A DNA stretch of 41,446 nt from an uncultured Eubacteriales bacterium. Its GTDB lineage: Bacteria; Bacillota; Clostridia; Oscillospirales; Oscillospiraceae. Positions within the stretch are counted from its first letter, which is position 1. Every line of letters begins with the position of its first letter. The stretch spans positions 1-41,446 of the forward strand of contig URXY01000009.1 in the NCBI GenBank assembly GCA_900552015.1. Direction: 5' to 3'. The position numbers were made by a program, and so were the translations under genes. Positions 8,727-15,531 of this stretch are shown in pieces. The notes beneath the pieces were generated by a model. It ran no database searches, was not told where the DNA came from, and was given only the letters and a program-made list of their open reading frames with translations.

Positions 8727-9008
8727 ATGATCCGTCATATCGTGATGTGGAAGTTCCGCGAGGGTACCGAGGAAAAGGCCAACGAGTTTCTGACGAAGCT
8801 CGCCGCGCTCGACGGCGTGATCCAGCAGCTCAAAAAGTGCGAGGTCGCGCGCAACATCGGCAAGGACAACTACGACGCCGTGCTCGTCTCCGAGTTTGAG
8901 ACGATGGATGACCTGAACGCCTACAAGGTCGATCCCCGCCATGTCGCCGTGAGCGATATCTGCAAGTCCATCCGCGCCGACCGCGTGGCCGTAGACTACG
9001 AAATGTAA
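8727..9008 (+). CDS. Dabb (stress-responsive A/B barrel) domain protein
   Basis: A 93-residue protein that is a single Dabb ferredoxin-like alpha/beta barrel: MIRHIVMWKF opens the first strand, and VLVSEFETMDDLNAYKVDPRHVAV is the typical middle segment. Such proteins form dimers; known relatives range from stress proteins to small enzymes, so no reaction is proposed. The start is set by AAAAGGAGAAG seven bases upstream of the ATG. It is the last gene before a strong terminator, and co-transcription with the aminotransferase may hint at a shared pathway. Confidence 0.85.
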   Translation: MIRHIVMWKFREGTEEKANEFLTKLAALDGVIQQLKKCEVARNIGKDNYDAVLVSEFETMDDLNAYKVDPRHVAVSDICKSIRADRVAVDYEM

Positions 9009-9012
9009 ACTC

Positions 9013-9052
9013 AAAAAGAGGGAGCACTGCATTTGCAGTGCTCCCTCTTTTT
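9013..9052 (+). terminator. Terminator of the aminotransferase-Dabb operon
   Basis: A perfect 19-bp stem (9013-9031 / 9034-9052) starts four bases after the stop at 9008 and is flanked by A-run and T-run. The apparent loop of two bases would open to about four in RNA. Confidence 0.9.
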
Positions 9053-9066
9053 GAAAGAGCTTCGCT

Positions 9067-9187
9067 GCGCTTCGTGCCTTGCCACCCGTAGGGCGGCTGC
9101 GACACGCGCTCCGCGCAAAGAGTAAATTCCGACGCACAGGTCGTCAGAATTTACGATTGCAATTTTTTCGCGCCCGCGGGCGCGAAA
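9067..9187. repeat. Three-hairpin structured intergenic repeat, copy 1
   Basis: Hairpin 1 has the inner stem GCCACCC-GTA-GGGCGGC (9081-9097, one A-C mismatch). It is bounded by conserved strands TTCGTGCC (9071) and GACACGCGC (9101) and closed by a short GCGC outer stem. Hairpin 2 is 9122-9154 (8 bp, mismatch, 4 bp). Hairpin 3 is a perfect 22-base palindrome, 9166-9187, starting TTTCGCG. The same order, spacing and conserved strands recur at 38575-38706 with different but compensated stem bases. It follows a terminator, and no coding potential is seen. Confidence 0.7.
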
Positions 9188-9198
9188 TGTTCTTAATC

Positions 9199-9236
9199 AT
9201 CAATCACCGCGACCTGTGCGTGGCGATTGATTTTTC
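9199..9236 (+). terminator. Hairpin plus T-run, terminator-like, related to hairpin 2 in inverted form
   Basis: Stem ATCAATC (9199-9205) / GATTGAT (9225-9231) with an inner CCGCG-type stem, then TTTTTC. Bases 9210-9221 are exactly complementary to 9132-9143 in hairpin 2, so the two hairpins are inverted relatives and could also pair with each other. Confidence 0.6.
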
Positions 9237-9260
9237 TCACAGAGCAAAGTGCTTTTTTTC

Positions 9261-9293
9261 ATCGAAAAAGGCTGCGAAACAGCCTTTTTGATG
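9261..9293 (+). terminator. Second terminator upstream of the XRE gene
   Basis: Stem AAAAAGGCTG (9265-9274) / CAGCCTTTTT (9280-9289), extended by ATC/GAT at the base, with a CGAAA loop. The intergenic stretch 9009-9397 therefore holds three terminator-like hairpins and one repeat element and no gene. Confidence 0.8.
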
Positions 9294-9397
9294 AGGTGCA
9301 ACTGTCGGTTGCTAAGTTTTCAAGCCCGCTTGGTGGACTTTTGACGCGCCTTTTGGTAAGCTGAACGCAGAAAATCTGCAAAGGAGAACCCCATCAC

Positions 9398-10288
9398 ATG
9401 ACACTTGGAGAGAACATCGTGCGCCTGCGCACACAGAAAAACTGGTCGCAGGGCGACCTTGCCGACGCGTTGGACATCTCGCGCCAGAGCGTATCCAAAT
9501 GGGAGACCGACGCCTCCATCCCCGAGCTTGACAAGCTATTAAAGCTCTCCGAGCTCTTCGGTGTGACGCTTGACGAGCTGGTGCGCGGCGAGGACGCGCC
9601 GAAGGCGGAAACAGCCGCCCCCGCGGCACAGGCAGTACCCGCCTCTTTCACGCCGCAGACTTCGTCCGAGCAGGAAAAGCGTCACACCATTGTGGGTACG
9701 ATCTTATTGGGCATCGGCGCGGTCCTTTTGCTCACCTGTCTAATACTTGCCGGTGATCTGCTGGCGGGGCTGATCTATGGATCGCCTTTTTTCCTCTGCG
9801 GCATCATCTGCTTTACGGTGAAGTATCGCACGGGCCTGTGGTGCGGCTGGGCGGCCTATGCCTGCGTCGATCTCTACCTCCGCTTTGCGACGGGCCTTTC
9901 GTGGACGACCGTCTTTATGACGCACCTCTGGACGGCGCAGATGAACTATGCGCGCCTTGCCATCTCGTGGGTGCAGTTCCTCGGCATGCTCGTGATGATC
10001 GTCTGCACGGTGTGCTCCTACCGGACGCTCAAGCTGCCCGCGACAAAAAAGGAGGTCACGTGGCTGATCGCCGGCTGGCTCGCCGCGCTCGTCGTGCTGC
10101 CACTTCTAATGAGCTACGGTGTCATGCCGCTGTGGAGAGATGCGATGCACAACTACAGCAATTTTTCACCGTATTTCTTTATCAACGTCCTGTACAACTA
10201 TGTGCGCCTTGCACTCGTCAACATTCTGCTCGTGCGCACGCTCGCCGTCTGGCGCTTGAAGCAGGAAGAGAAGAAAGCGGAAAAGTGA
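9398..10288 (+). CDS. XRE-family helix-turn-helix protein with C-terminal membrane domain
   Basis: Residues 1-65 form a Cro/CI-type helix-turn-helix (WSQGDLADALDISRQSVSKWE) as in many clostridial regulators. An Ala/Pro-rich linker follows, then five or so hydrophobic helices between about residues 95 and 285. This is a 296-residue membrane-tethered transcription factor. Targets and signal are unknown; related proteins often sense cell-envelope conditions, which is inference only. The start follows AAAGGAGAA. It is monocistronic, ending at a bidirectional terminator shared with the convergent aminotransferase. Confidence 0.85.
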   Translation: MTLGENIVRLRTQKNWSQGDLADALDISRQSVSKWETDASIPELDKLLKLSELFGVTLDELVRGEDAPKAETAAPAAQAVPASFTPQTSSEQEKRHTIVGTILLGIGAVLLLTCLILAGDLLAGLIYGSPFFLCGIICFTVKYRTGLWCGWAAYACVDLYLRFATGLSWTTVFMTHLWTAQMNYARLAISWVQFLGMLVMIVCTVCSYRTLKLPATKKEVTWLIAGWLAALVVLPLLMSYGVMPLWRDAMHNYSNFSPYFFINVLYNYVRLALVNILLVRTLAVWRLKQEEKKAEK

Positions 10289-10299
10289 ATCGAAATGAG

Positions 10300-10330
10300 A
10301 AAAAGCGGACCGCAGCGCGGTCCGCTTTTT
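10300..10330. terminator. Bidirectional terminator between convergent genes
   Basis: A 14-bp perfect stem (10300-10313 / 10317-10330) with A-run and T-run ends. It serves the XRE gene on the plus strand and the aminotransferase on the minus strand. Confidence 0.9.
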
Positions 10331-10346
10331 TGCCTCAAATGTTCAA

Positions 10347-11618
10347 TTACTTCTTGCTCTTCTCCAGCGCGGCGAGCTTCATGCAGCAGCAGAATACCGC
10401 CATCGCCTGCTCGAGCTCTTCGACCGGGGGCAGTGACGGAGCGACGCGGATGTTGCTGTCAAGAGGGTCGTGTCCATACGGATAGGTCGCGCCCGCGCTC
10501 GTCATCACGACGCCCGCCTCTTTGGCGAGCGCCAGCGTGCGCTTGGCAAGGCCGGGGGCCGTGTTCACGGAGACAAAGTAGCCGCCCTTGGGCGTGTGCC
10601 AGCTCGCAATGCCGAGCGGCTTGATCTCACGCTCGAGCGTTTCGACGACCATGTCGAACTTCGGCTTCATGATCTTGGCGTGCTCTTTCATCAGCGCGAG
10701 GGTGTGCTCCTTGTTCTGGAGGTACTTGACGTGGCGGAGCTGATTCATCTTGTCGAAGCTGATGGCCTGAATGCCGATGAGCTTGGTCATGTACTCCATG
10801 TTGGCCTCGCTGCACGCAAAGCACGCAATGCCTGCGCCGGGGAGCGTCACCTTGCTCGTGGAGGCGAACTCGAAGACCATATCGGCGTTGCCGTACTTTT
10901 CGCATTCGCTCAGAATATCGGCGAAGGGAACGAAATCGCCGTCGAATTCGTGGATGCAGTAGGCATTGTCCCACATGAGGAGGAAGTCCGGCGCGGCGGG
11001 CTTCATCGAGGCGATGCGGCGGATCGTCTCATCGGAATAAATGATGCCGTCGGGGTTCGAGTACTTCGGCACGTTCCACATGCCCTTGACGCTCGGGCCC
11101 TTGATGAGGTTTTCGACAATGTCCATGTCGGGGCCGTTTTCGGTCATGGGGATGGTGATGAGCTCAAAGCCGAAGCTCTCGGTCACCTTGAAGTGGCGGT
11201 CGTAGCCCGGGGCGGGGCAGAGCCACTTGACGCTCTCTTCCTTGCACCACGGCCTCTCGCTGTGCAGAAGGCCGTGCGTGTAGGCCTTGGAAACTGTGTC
11301 GTACATGAGCTGGAGGCTCGAGTTGCCGCCGGCGAAGACCTGAGAGGTCTTGCAGCCGAGAATGTCGGCGAACAGGGCGCGGGCGCTCTCAAGCCCTTTG
11401 AGCTCGCCGTAGTTGCGGGCATCCACGCCGCCGTCCACGCAGTCCTCAGGCTTGCTCAGCGCGGTCAGGATGCCGCTGACGAGGTCGAGCTGCTTCTTGC
11501 TCGGCTTGCCGCGCGCCATGTTGAGCTTGAGGCCCTTGGCCTTCCAGCCCTCGTATTCAGCGGATACCTTGTCGTATTCCTGCTGCCATTCGGCAGCGGA
11601 CATATCCATGTAACCCAT
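10347..11618 (-). CDS. Aspartate aminotransferase, MocR-type (Aminotran_MocR family)
   Basis: A 423-residue aminotransferase of the subgroup typified by corynebacterial AspT (Pfam Aminotran_MocR), without a DNA-binding domain. Landmarks are KLNMARGKPS near residue 33, ARNYGELKGL, FAGGNSSLQLM, PAPGYDRHF, LMWDNAYCIHEF and the cofactor Lys in ASTSKVTLPGAG. It converts aspartate and 2-oxoglutarate to oxaloacetate and glutamate in characterised members. The start follows AAAAAAGGAGAA. It has its own promoter and is monocistronic. This is the second aminotransferase in the window and belongs to a different subfamily from the one at 7517. Confidence 0.9.
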   Translation of the reverse strand: MGYMDMSAAEWQQEYDKVSAEYEGWKAKGLKLNMARGKPSKKQLDLVSGILTALSKPEDCVDGGVDARNYGELKGLESARALFADILGCKTSQVFAGGNSSLQLMYDTVSKAYTHGLLHSERPWCKEESVKWLCPAPGYDRHFKVTESFGFELITIPMTENGPDMDIVENLIKGPSVKGMWNVPKYSNPDGIIYSDETIRRIASMKPAAPDFLLMWDNAYCIHEFDGDFVPFADILSECEKYGNADMVFEFASTSKVTLPGAGIACFACSEANMEYMTKLIGIQAISFDKMNQLRHVKYLQNKEHTLALMKEHAKIMKPKFDMVVETLEREIKPLGIASWHTPKGGYFVSVNTAPGLAKRTLALAKEAGVVMTSAGATYPYGHDPLDSNIRVAPSLPPVEELEQAMAVFCCCMKLAALEKSKK

Positions 11619-11660
11619 CGTAAATTCTCCTTTTTTGATTTATCGGATCAAAGTGACTAA

Positions 11661-11689
11661 ATTATAGCACGGCCCTGAGAGAAATACAA
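11661..11689 (-). promoter_or_regulatory. Promoter of the MocR-type aminotransferase
   Basis: TTGTAT and TATAAT on the minus strand with a 17-base spacer, roughly 45 bases upstream of the ATG at 11618. Confidence 0.75.
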
Positions 11690-11779
11690 GTGTCCACATG
11701 ATACAATCATATGTCCTTCGCGCGGCTGTAAGTTCGGTCATTGCAGAGAGGAAAAGGCGTAGTGAGTGGGCGGCGTTTC

Positions 11780-11945
11780 TTATCCCAGTGCCACATCCAG
11801 CACCATCATCAGGCTGAAGCCGACGGCGAAAAACACCGTACCGATGTTGGAGTGAGTGCCCTGCGACATTTCGGGGATGAGCTCCTCGACCACGACATAG
11901 AGCATTGCGCCCGCGGCGAAGCCTGTTAGTGAGCGCTGCACGGCA
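11780..11945 (-). pseudogene. 3' remnant of a ZIP-family metal transporter
   Basis: About 50 codons ending in TAA at 11780 encode the last helices of a ZIP transporter: LTGFAAGAMLYVVVEELIP carries the conserved metal-binding Glu-Glu helix, and the end reads FSLMMVLDVALG as in bacterial ZIP proteins. The roughly 200 residues that should precede it are missing; upstream codons (HAPEHLIWTD) no longer resemble the family. It lies downstream of the two metal-GTPase genes, on the same strand and beyond their terminator, consistent with a former zinc-homeostasis cluster. Not functional. Confidence 0.75.
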
Positions 11946-11995
11946 TCGGTCCAAATGAGATGTTCCGGCGCATGGTACTGATGCTGACGCAAAAC

Positions 11996-12031
11996 AAAAA
12001 GGATGCTTCCCTTTAGCAGAGAAGCATCCTT
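11996..12031 (-). terminator. Terminator of the metal-GTPase operon
   Basis: Arms AAGGATGCTTC (11999-12009) and GAAGCATCCTT (12021-12031) form a stem; on the minus strand it is followed by TTTTTG. A 9-bp inverted repeat (GTGACGTTC, arms 12111-12119 and 12123-12131) also spans the stop codon of the upstream gene. Confidence 0.8.
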
Positions 12032-12119
12032 GATACAAAGCGGTTCGTCTAATGATCCGAATATCCAATTCTTTAAGGCAATACCCTTCCTGAAAAGAAG
12101 AACCCCTTTTGTGACGTTC

Positions 12120-13049
12120 TCAGAACGTCACGACTTCCTGCGCGGGCTTCGACGTGGTGGTGATGCGCTCGACGTACAGCACGGGGCCCTCGCCCTCATA
12201 GGCGTCGAGGTGCTCCTTTTTGACCGTGGCAGTGATATCGACCCAGTCGCGATTCTTGTAGGCCTTCAGGCTGTCGCCCTTGGCGACGATGCCGACGAAC
12301 TGGATGTCGTTTTCGCAGCAGGTCATCACGAAGCGGCCGGGGCAGTGGATGCCCGGGAACTTCTTCGAGTGGCACATGATGAGCTTCATGTGGACCTTTT
12401 TGCCATCCCAGCGGTCGGGATGGTCCATCGCGTCGACGTACCACACGCCGTAGTCGTCGTCGGGAATATCGATAAGGTCGGGCGTCATGTCGAACGGGCA
12501 CTCGTCGCCGGTCAGGTAGTCCTCGCTGTTGCCGTCGTTGTCCTCAAGGTAGATGTCCGCGCGGCGGTTGACCATGCGCAGATTGCGCGCGCGCAGGCTC
12601 TCTTTGAGCTTGTCGTCGCAGCGGTTGAAGACGATCATGTCCGCGTTCGTGATCTTTTCCATCATGAGCTGACCCATGTTCTTGACGAACAGCTCGAACG
12701 TCGGCGCCTGCACGAAGGTCATGATCTGGTAGAGCACCCAGTTGGCGGGCAGCACCTCGCGGTAGAGCTTTTCCATCTGCCACATGCCGTTGTACTCGAT
12801 GAGCACCTGCTTAGGGTGATGCTTTTTTTCAAGCTCCTTACAGAAAGCGAGCGTCAGCTCATCTTCATCGTCCACCGTGACGACGGTGACATTGTCGAGC
12901 GCCTTTTTCTCATATTCTTCGTCGCCCTCTTCGCAGCAGATGAGAAGCGTCTTGTCTTCGCGGGCGAAGCCATCTTCCAAAATGCCGTTGATAAAGCTCG
13001 TTTTGCCGGAATCAAGGAATCCGGCGACCAGATAAACAGGAATATCCAT
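12120..13049 (-). CDS. CobW/P47K-type GTPase fused to a YcgQ (DUF1980)-like C-terminal domain
   Basis: A 309-residue protein. Residues 1-170 are a G3E GTPase domain with P-loop GFLDSGKTS near residue 10, Walker B-like LIEYNGMW and VFNRCD for guanine recognition. It lacks the CxCC metal motif of classic COG0523 proteins. Residues from about 215 resemble the C-terminal half of YcgQ/TIGR03943 proteins (PGRFVMTCCENDIQ, with a Cys pair, then a beta-rich tail). In Bacillus, YcgQ partners and COG0523 proteins are zinc-starvation genes, so a metallochaperone role is inferred. It lies three bases downstream of the His-rich GTPase and is co-transcribed with it. Confidence 0.8.
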   Translation of the reverse strand: MDIPVYLVAGFLDSGKTSFINGILEDGFAREDKTLLICCEEGDEEYEKKALDNVTVVTVDDEDELTLAFCKELEKKHHPKQVLIEYNGMWQMEKLYREVLPANWVLYQIMTFVQAPTFELFVKNMGQLMMEKITNADMIVFNRCDDKLKESLRARNLRMVNRRADIYLEDNDGNSEDYLTGDECPFDMTPDLIDIPDDDYGVWYVDAMDHPDRWDGKKVHMKLIMCHSKKFPGIHCPGRFVMTCCENDIQFVGIVAKGDSLKAYKNRDWVDITATVKKEHLDAYEGEGPVLYVERITTTSKPAQEVVTF

Positions 13050-13052
13050 GCC

Positions 13053-14195
13053 TTACACTCCAAACAGTTCTGCAAGCTCGTGCTCTTTGAGCTCCGCGCC
13101 GATAACGCACAGACGGCCCGTATAGTCGGGATGGCCCGCGCGGACCTCATGCTCTTCGGGCACGTAGTCGAATTCGAGCCAGCCGTCCTCACCGTTCACG
13201 ATGCCCTTGGCGCGCAGGATGTGGCCGTAGTCGCCGCCATCGAGCTTGCGGAGCATGTCCTCAAGAGCTTCCTTGCTGAACTTCTTCGGTGTCTCCTTGC
13301 CCCAGGAGGAGAAGACGTCATCGGCGTGGTGATGATGGTGATGGTGGCACTCGCACTCGGGATCGTCGCACTCCTCACCGTCGTGGTGATGGTGGTGATG
13401 CTCGTGCTCGTCATGGTCATGGTCGTGATGATGCTCGTGCTCGTGCTCATCCTCATCGTGGTCATGGTGGTGCTCGTGTTCATGCTCGTGGTCGTGCTCG
13501 TCATGCTCATCGTGCTCGTGATGATGGTGATGCTCATGCTCGGCCTCTTCGATCTCGTGCTCGCGGCGCATCTTTTCAAGGAGCTCCTCGCTGAGCGACA
13601 CCTTTTCGATGGCGGAGAGGATGGTCTTGCCGTCCAGCTCGTCCCACGGCGTCGTCAGGATGGCGGCGTCGGGATTCTTCTCGCGCAGCATCGCGGCGGC
13701 AGCCTCGAGCTTCTCCTGCGAGAGCTTCTGCGTGCGGGAGAGGATGATCGTGCCGGCGGCCTCGATCTGGTTGTTGTAGAACTCACCGAAGTTCTTCATA
13801 TAGACCTTGACCTTGCTCGCGTCGGCCACGGTGACGTAGCTGTTGAGCTTGAGATCGGGGCACTCATCGACGGTGCGCTCGACGGCGACGATGACGTCAG
13901 AGAGCTTGCCGACGCCGCTCGGCTCAATGAGGATGCGGTCGGGGTGGAACTGCGCCACGACCTCCTTGAGCGCCTTGTTGAAGTCACCGACGAGGGAGCA
14001 GCAGATGCAGCCTGCGGACATCTCGGAGATCTCGATGCCGGACTCCTTGAGAAAGCCGCCGTCAATGTTGATCTCACCGAATTCGTTCTCGATCAGCACG
14101 AGCTTTTCGCCGCTGTAGGCTTCCGCGATCAGCTTTTTGATGAGCGTGGTCTTGCCTGCGCCCAGAAAGCCGGAGAAAATATCGATTTTCGTCAT
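13053..14195 (-). CDS. COG0523 metal-trafficking GTPase with very long His-rich segment
   Basis: A 380-residue CobW/YjiA-family GTPase. Walker A is GFLGAGKTT at about residue 9, the metal-binding CICC lies at residues 63-66, and IEPSGVG is the switch region. Between about residues 215 and 290 is a stretch dominated by His, Asp and Glu that must bind zinc, nickel or similar ions. The C-terminal CobW domain follows (ILRAKGIV, LEFDYVP). Such proteins insert or deliver metal to target enzymes with GTP hydrolysis. The ATG at 14195 was chosen over an upstream ATG because GAAGGAAG precedes it and it starts the family sequence. First gene of the operon. Confidence 0.9.
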   Translation of the reverse strand: MTKIDIFSGFLGAGKTTLIKKLIAEAYSGEKLVLIENEFGEINIDGGFLKESGIEISEMSAGCICCSLVGDFNKALKEVVAQFHPDRILIEPSGVGKLSDVIVAVERTVDECPDLKLNSYVTVADASKVKVYMKNFGEFYNNQIEAAGTIILSRTQKLSQEKLEAAAAMLREKNPDAAILTTPWDELDGKTILSAIEKVSLSEELLEKMRREHEIEEAEHEHHHHHEHDEHDEHDHEHEHEHHHDHDEDEHEHEHHHDHDHDEHEHHHHHHDGEECDDPECECHHHHHHHADDVFSSWGKETPKKFSKEALEDMLRKLDGGDYGHILRAKGIVNGEDGWLEFDYVPEEHEVRAGHPDYTGRLCVIGAELKEHELAELFGV

Positions 14196-14237
14196 AAGAA
14201 ATACGCTTCCTTCTTTTTTATTGATTTCCAAACCTGT

Positions 14238-14266
14238 ATTATAAGCAGAATTTGTGAACGATTCAA
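14238..14266 (-). promoter_or_regulatory. Promoter of the metal-GTPase operon
   Basis: TTGAAT and TATAAT on the minus strand, 17 bases apart, about 40 bases upstream of the start at 14195. It overlaps the intergenic end of the XRE gene. I see no classical Zur box. Confidence 0.75.
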
Positions 14267-14271
14267 GTCCT

Positions 14272-14658
14272 TTACGCGTGAAATTCGCCCGTTTCATGCG
14301 AACTTTTCAGATTTGACGCGCTTTCTTCCGCCTGCGCGCGGCACAGCGCGCCGAGCGAACTGATCAGGCTGCGCACGGTATCGCGCCCGAGCGGCGGAAG
14401 GGCGCGATACGCTTCGATCAGATACTGCTCCTCGCGCGAGAACGCGGCGCGCTCAGCGCGGAAGGAGCCGCGGAACAGGTAGTTCGGGTCGACCTGCAGG
14501 GCGTCGAACAGCTTGAGCAGGATATCTTCCTTGGGCGAGCTGAGACCGTTTTCGTAGTTGCTGATGGCGGAGGGGGAGACGCCCAGCTCCTCCGCCAGCT
14601 CTGCACGGGAGAGTCCGAGCGCTTCGCGCCGCAGGCGCATTTGTTTGCCAAAACTCAT
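14272..14658 (-). CDS. XRE-family transcriptional regulator
   Basis: A 128-residue protein whose residues 1-65 are a Cro/CI helix-turn-helix (LSRAELAEELGVSPSAISNYENG). The C-terminal half is short and helical, without a recognised ligand domain. The start is the ATG preceded by AGGAGGTATCCTG. It is transcribed from TTGACA-17-TAAAAT at 14703-14731, and its upstream region holds several CTTGT/ACAAG boxes, the expected arrangement for an autoregulated repressor that also controls the divergent transcript. Target function unknown. Confidence 0.85.
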   Translation of the reverse strand: MSFGKQMRLRREALGLSRAELAEELGVSPSAISNYENGLSSPKEDILLKLFDALQVDPNYLFRGSFRAERAAFSREEQYLIEAYRALPPLGRDTVRSLISSLGALCRAQAEESASNLKSSHETGEFHA

Positions 14659-14702
14659 CAGGATACCTCCCAAAAGGACGCTCTTCGACATGGTTCGTGC
14701 AC

Positions 14703-14822
14703 ATTTTAGCGCAGAAGCTTGTATCTGTCAATCAAGTTTAACAAGATTCTTGTAAAAATATACTTGACATAGCAAGGTTCTTGTGATATTTTAACCTTGT
14801 TCACAAAACCTTGTACCTGTGA
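14703..14822. promoter_or_regulatory. Divergent promoters with CTTGT operator array
   Basis: Minus-strand promoter: TTGACA (14726-14731), 17 bases, TAAAAT (14703-14708). Plus-strand promoter: TTGACA (14764-14769), 17 bases, TATTTT (14787-14792). Between them lies a perfect palindrome ACAAGATTCTTGT (14741-14753). A related site GCAAGGTTCTTGT (14772-14784) lies inside the plus spacer. Half-sites sit at 14715-14722, 14794-14800 and 14808-14814. Positions fit repression of both promoters by the XRE protein. Confidence 0.75.
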
Positions 14823-15016
14823 ACGCACTGCGGGAACCGGCAGCCTGCTTCCCTCCGGTCAGCTTTTCCGCGGTGGCGGCCGTCTATACCGGTGCGGCGG
14901 CCAAACCCTCAGGAAGAAAAAGAAAAGCGCGCCGCCCTTTGAGGGGACGGACGCGCAAAGACAAATAGAGAGAAAGACGATATCGAGTCGGCGCCAGCGC
15001 CCGCTCGATATTTTTG
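14799..15016 (+). other. Putative short transcript controlled by the XRE operator, RNA or small protein
   Basis: The plus promoter at 14764 would make an RNA of about 215 bases ending at the terminator 14980-15016. The RNA begins with a GTTCACA...TGTGAAC inverted repeat (14799-14824) and contains a GC hairpin near 14929-14955. A GTG frame from 14819 could encode about 49 residues with a hydrophobic centre (FSAVAAVYTGAAA) and a basic tail, but it has no ribosome-binding site. I cannot decide between a regulatory RNA, a leaderless or decayed small gene, and an inactive remnant. Confidence 0.4.
14980..15016 (+). terminator. Terminator of the short XRE-controlled transcript
   Basis: Outer stem ATATCGAG (14980-14987) / CTCGATAT (15004-15011) with a GC-rich inner part, followed by TTTTT. 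Confidence 0.8.
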
Positions 15017-15030
15017 CGTTGTGAGATAAA

Positions 15031-15062
15031 AAGAACGAGCTGACTTTCATCAACTCGTTCTT
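15031..15062 (-). terminator. Terminator of the tRNA-Thr/tRNA-Tyr transcript
   Basis: Stem AAGAACGAG / CTCGTTCTT (15031-15039 / 15054-15062). On the minus strand it begins at the last base of the tRNA-Tyr CCA and is followed by TTTTTATC. Confidence 0.85.
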
Positions 15063-15146
15063 GGTGGGGGAAGGTGGATTCGAACCACCGAAGTCACTGA
15101 CAACAGATTTACAGTCTGCCCCCTTTGGCCACTCGGGAATTCCCCC
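15062..15146 (-). tRNA. tRNA-Tyr (anticodon GTA)
   Basis: Acceptor stem GGGGGAA paired with TTCCCCC, discriminator A and encoded CCA. The anticodon loop is CTGTAAA, the variable arm is long and the T-arm is GGTGG-TTCGAAT-CCACC. The class-II variable arm and GTA anticodon are diagnostic of bacterial tRNA-Tyr. Confidence 0.95.
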
Positions 15147-15169
15147 ATATGAAATTGTTTGCTTGTTGG

Positions 15170-15245
15170 TGGAGCTGGTAGACGGATTCGAACCCCCGAC
15201 CTACTGATTACAAATCAGTTGCTCTACCAGCTGAGCTATACCAGC
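15170..15245 (-). tRNA. tRNA-Thr (anticodon TGT)
   Basis: 76 bases with acceptor stem GCTGGTA/TACCAGC, discriminator T and encoded CCA. The D-arm is GCTC-AGCTGGTA-GAGC, the anticodon arm CTGAT-TTTGTAA-ATCAG and the T-arm CGGGGGTTCGAATCCGTC. It is first in the two-tRNA transcript, 23 bases before tRNA-Tyr. Confidence 0.95.
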
Positions 15246-15267
15246 ATCTCAGCAACGAACAGACTGT

Positions 15268-15296
15268 ATATTACCAGACTCTGCGCCATTTGTCAA
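15268..15296 (-). promoter_or_regulatory. Promoter of the tRNA-Thr/tRNA-Tyr operon
   Basis: TTGACA and TAATAT on the minus strand with a 17-base spacer, ending about 20 bases before the tRNA-Thr 5' end. Confidence 0.85.
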
Positions 15297-15327
15297 TATG
15301 GAGTTTTGAAAAAAAGGAGGAAATTTC

Positions 15328-15531
15328 GTGTATCCCCAAAAACGGCGGCGCGCGGCGCTGCAAAAGAGCGTGCCGCGCGTGGTCTGCTCGCTCTGCGCGC
15401 AGGATATTTTTCCCGGCGAGCAGGTGTGGTCCCGGAATGGGCGGACCGTCTGCGCGGACTGCTTCGTGCCGTTTGCGCGCGAGGAACTCAGACCATTTGC
15501 ATACATATTTGGAGAGGAGAGCGTGCCATGA
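15328..15531 (+). CDS. Small zinc-ribbon-like protein
   Basis: A 67-residue protein with a basic N-terminus and two CxxC knuckles (CSLC near residue 20 and CADC near 43) spaced 20 residues apart, typical of a small zinc-binding ribbon. I do not recognise the family. The GTG start is supported by AAGGAGG seven bases upstream. Its TGA overlaps the ATG of the next gene (ATGA), so translation is coupled. It opens a cluster of three overlapping small genes. Confidence 0.7.
   Translation: MYPQKRRRAALQKSVPRVVCSLCAQDIFPGEQVWSRNGRTVCADCFVPFAREELRPFAYIFGEESVP

Noticed and set aside
13320..13560. GTGATG-like short tandem repeats resembling a repeat array
   Set aside because: They are the reverse complement of CAT/CAC/GAC/GAG codons encoding the His/Asp/Glu segment; no CRISPR-like repeat-spacer pattern.
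12003..14363. A 786-codon open frame on the plus strand
   Set aside because: It is the mirror of the two metal-GTPase genes; the codons opposite the His-rich segment happen to be stop-free. It has no ribosome-binding site, and the opposite strand has clear families.
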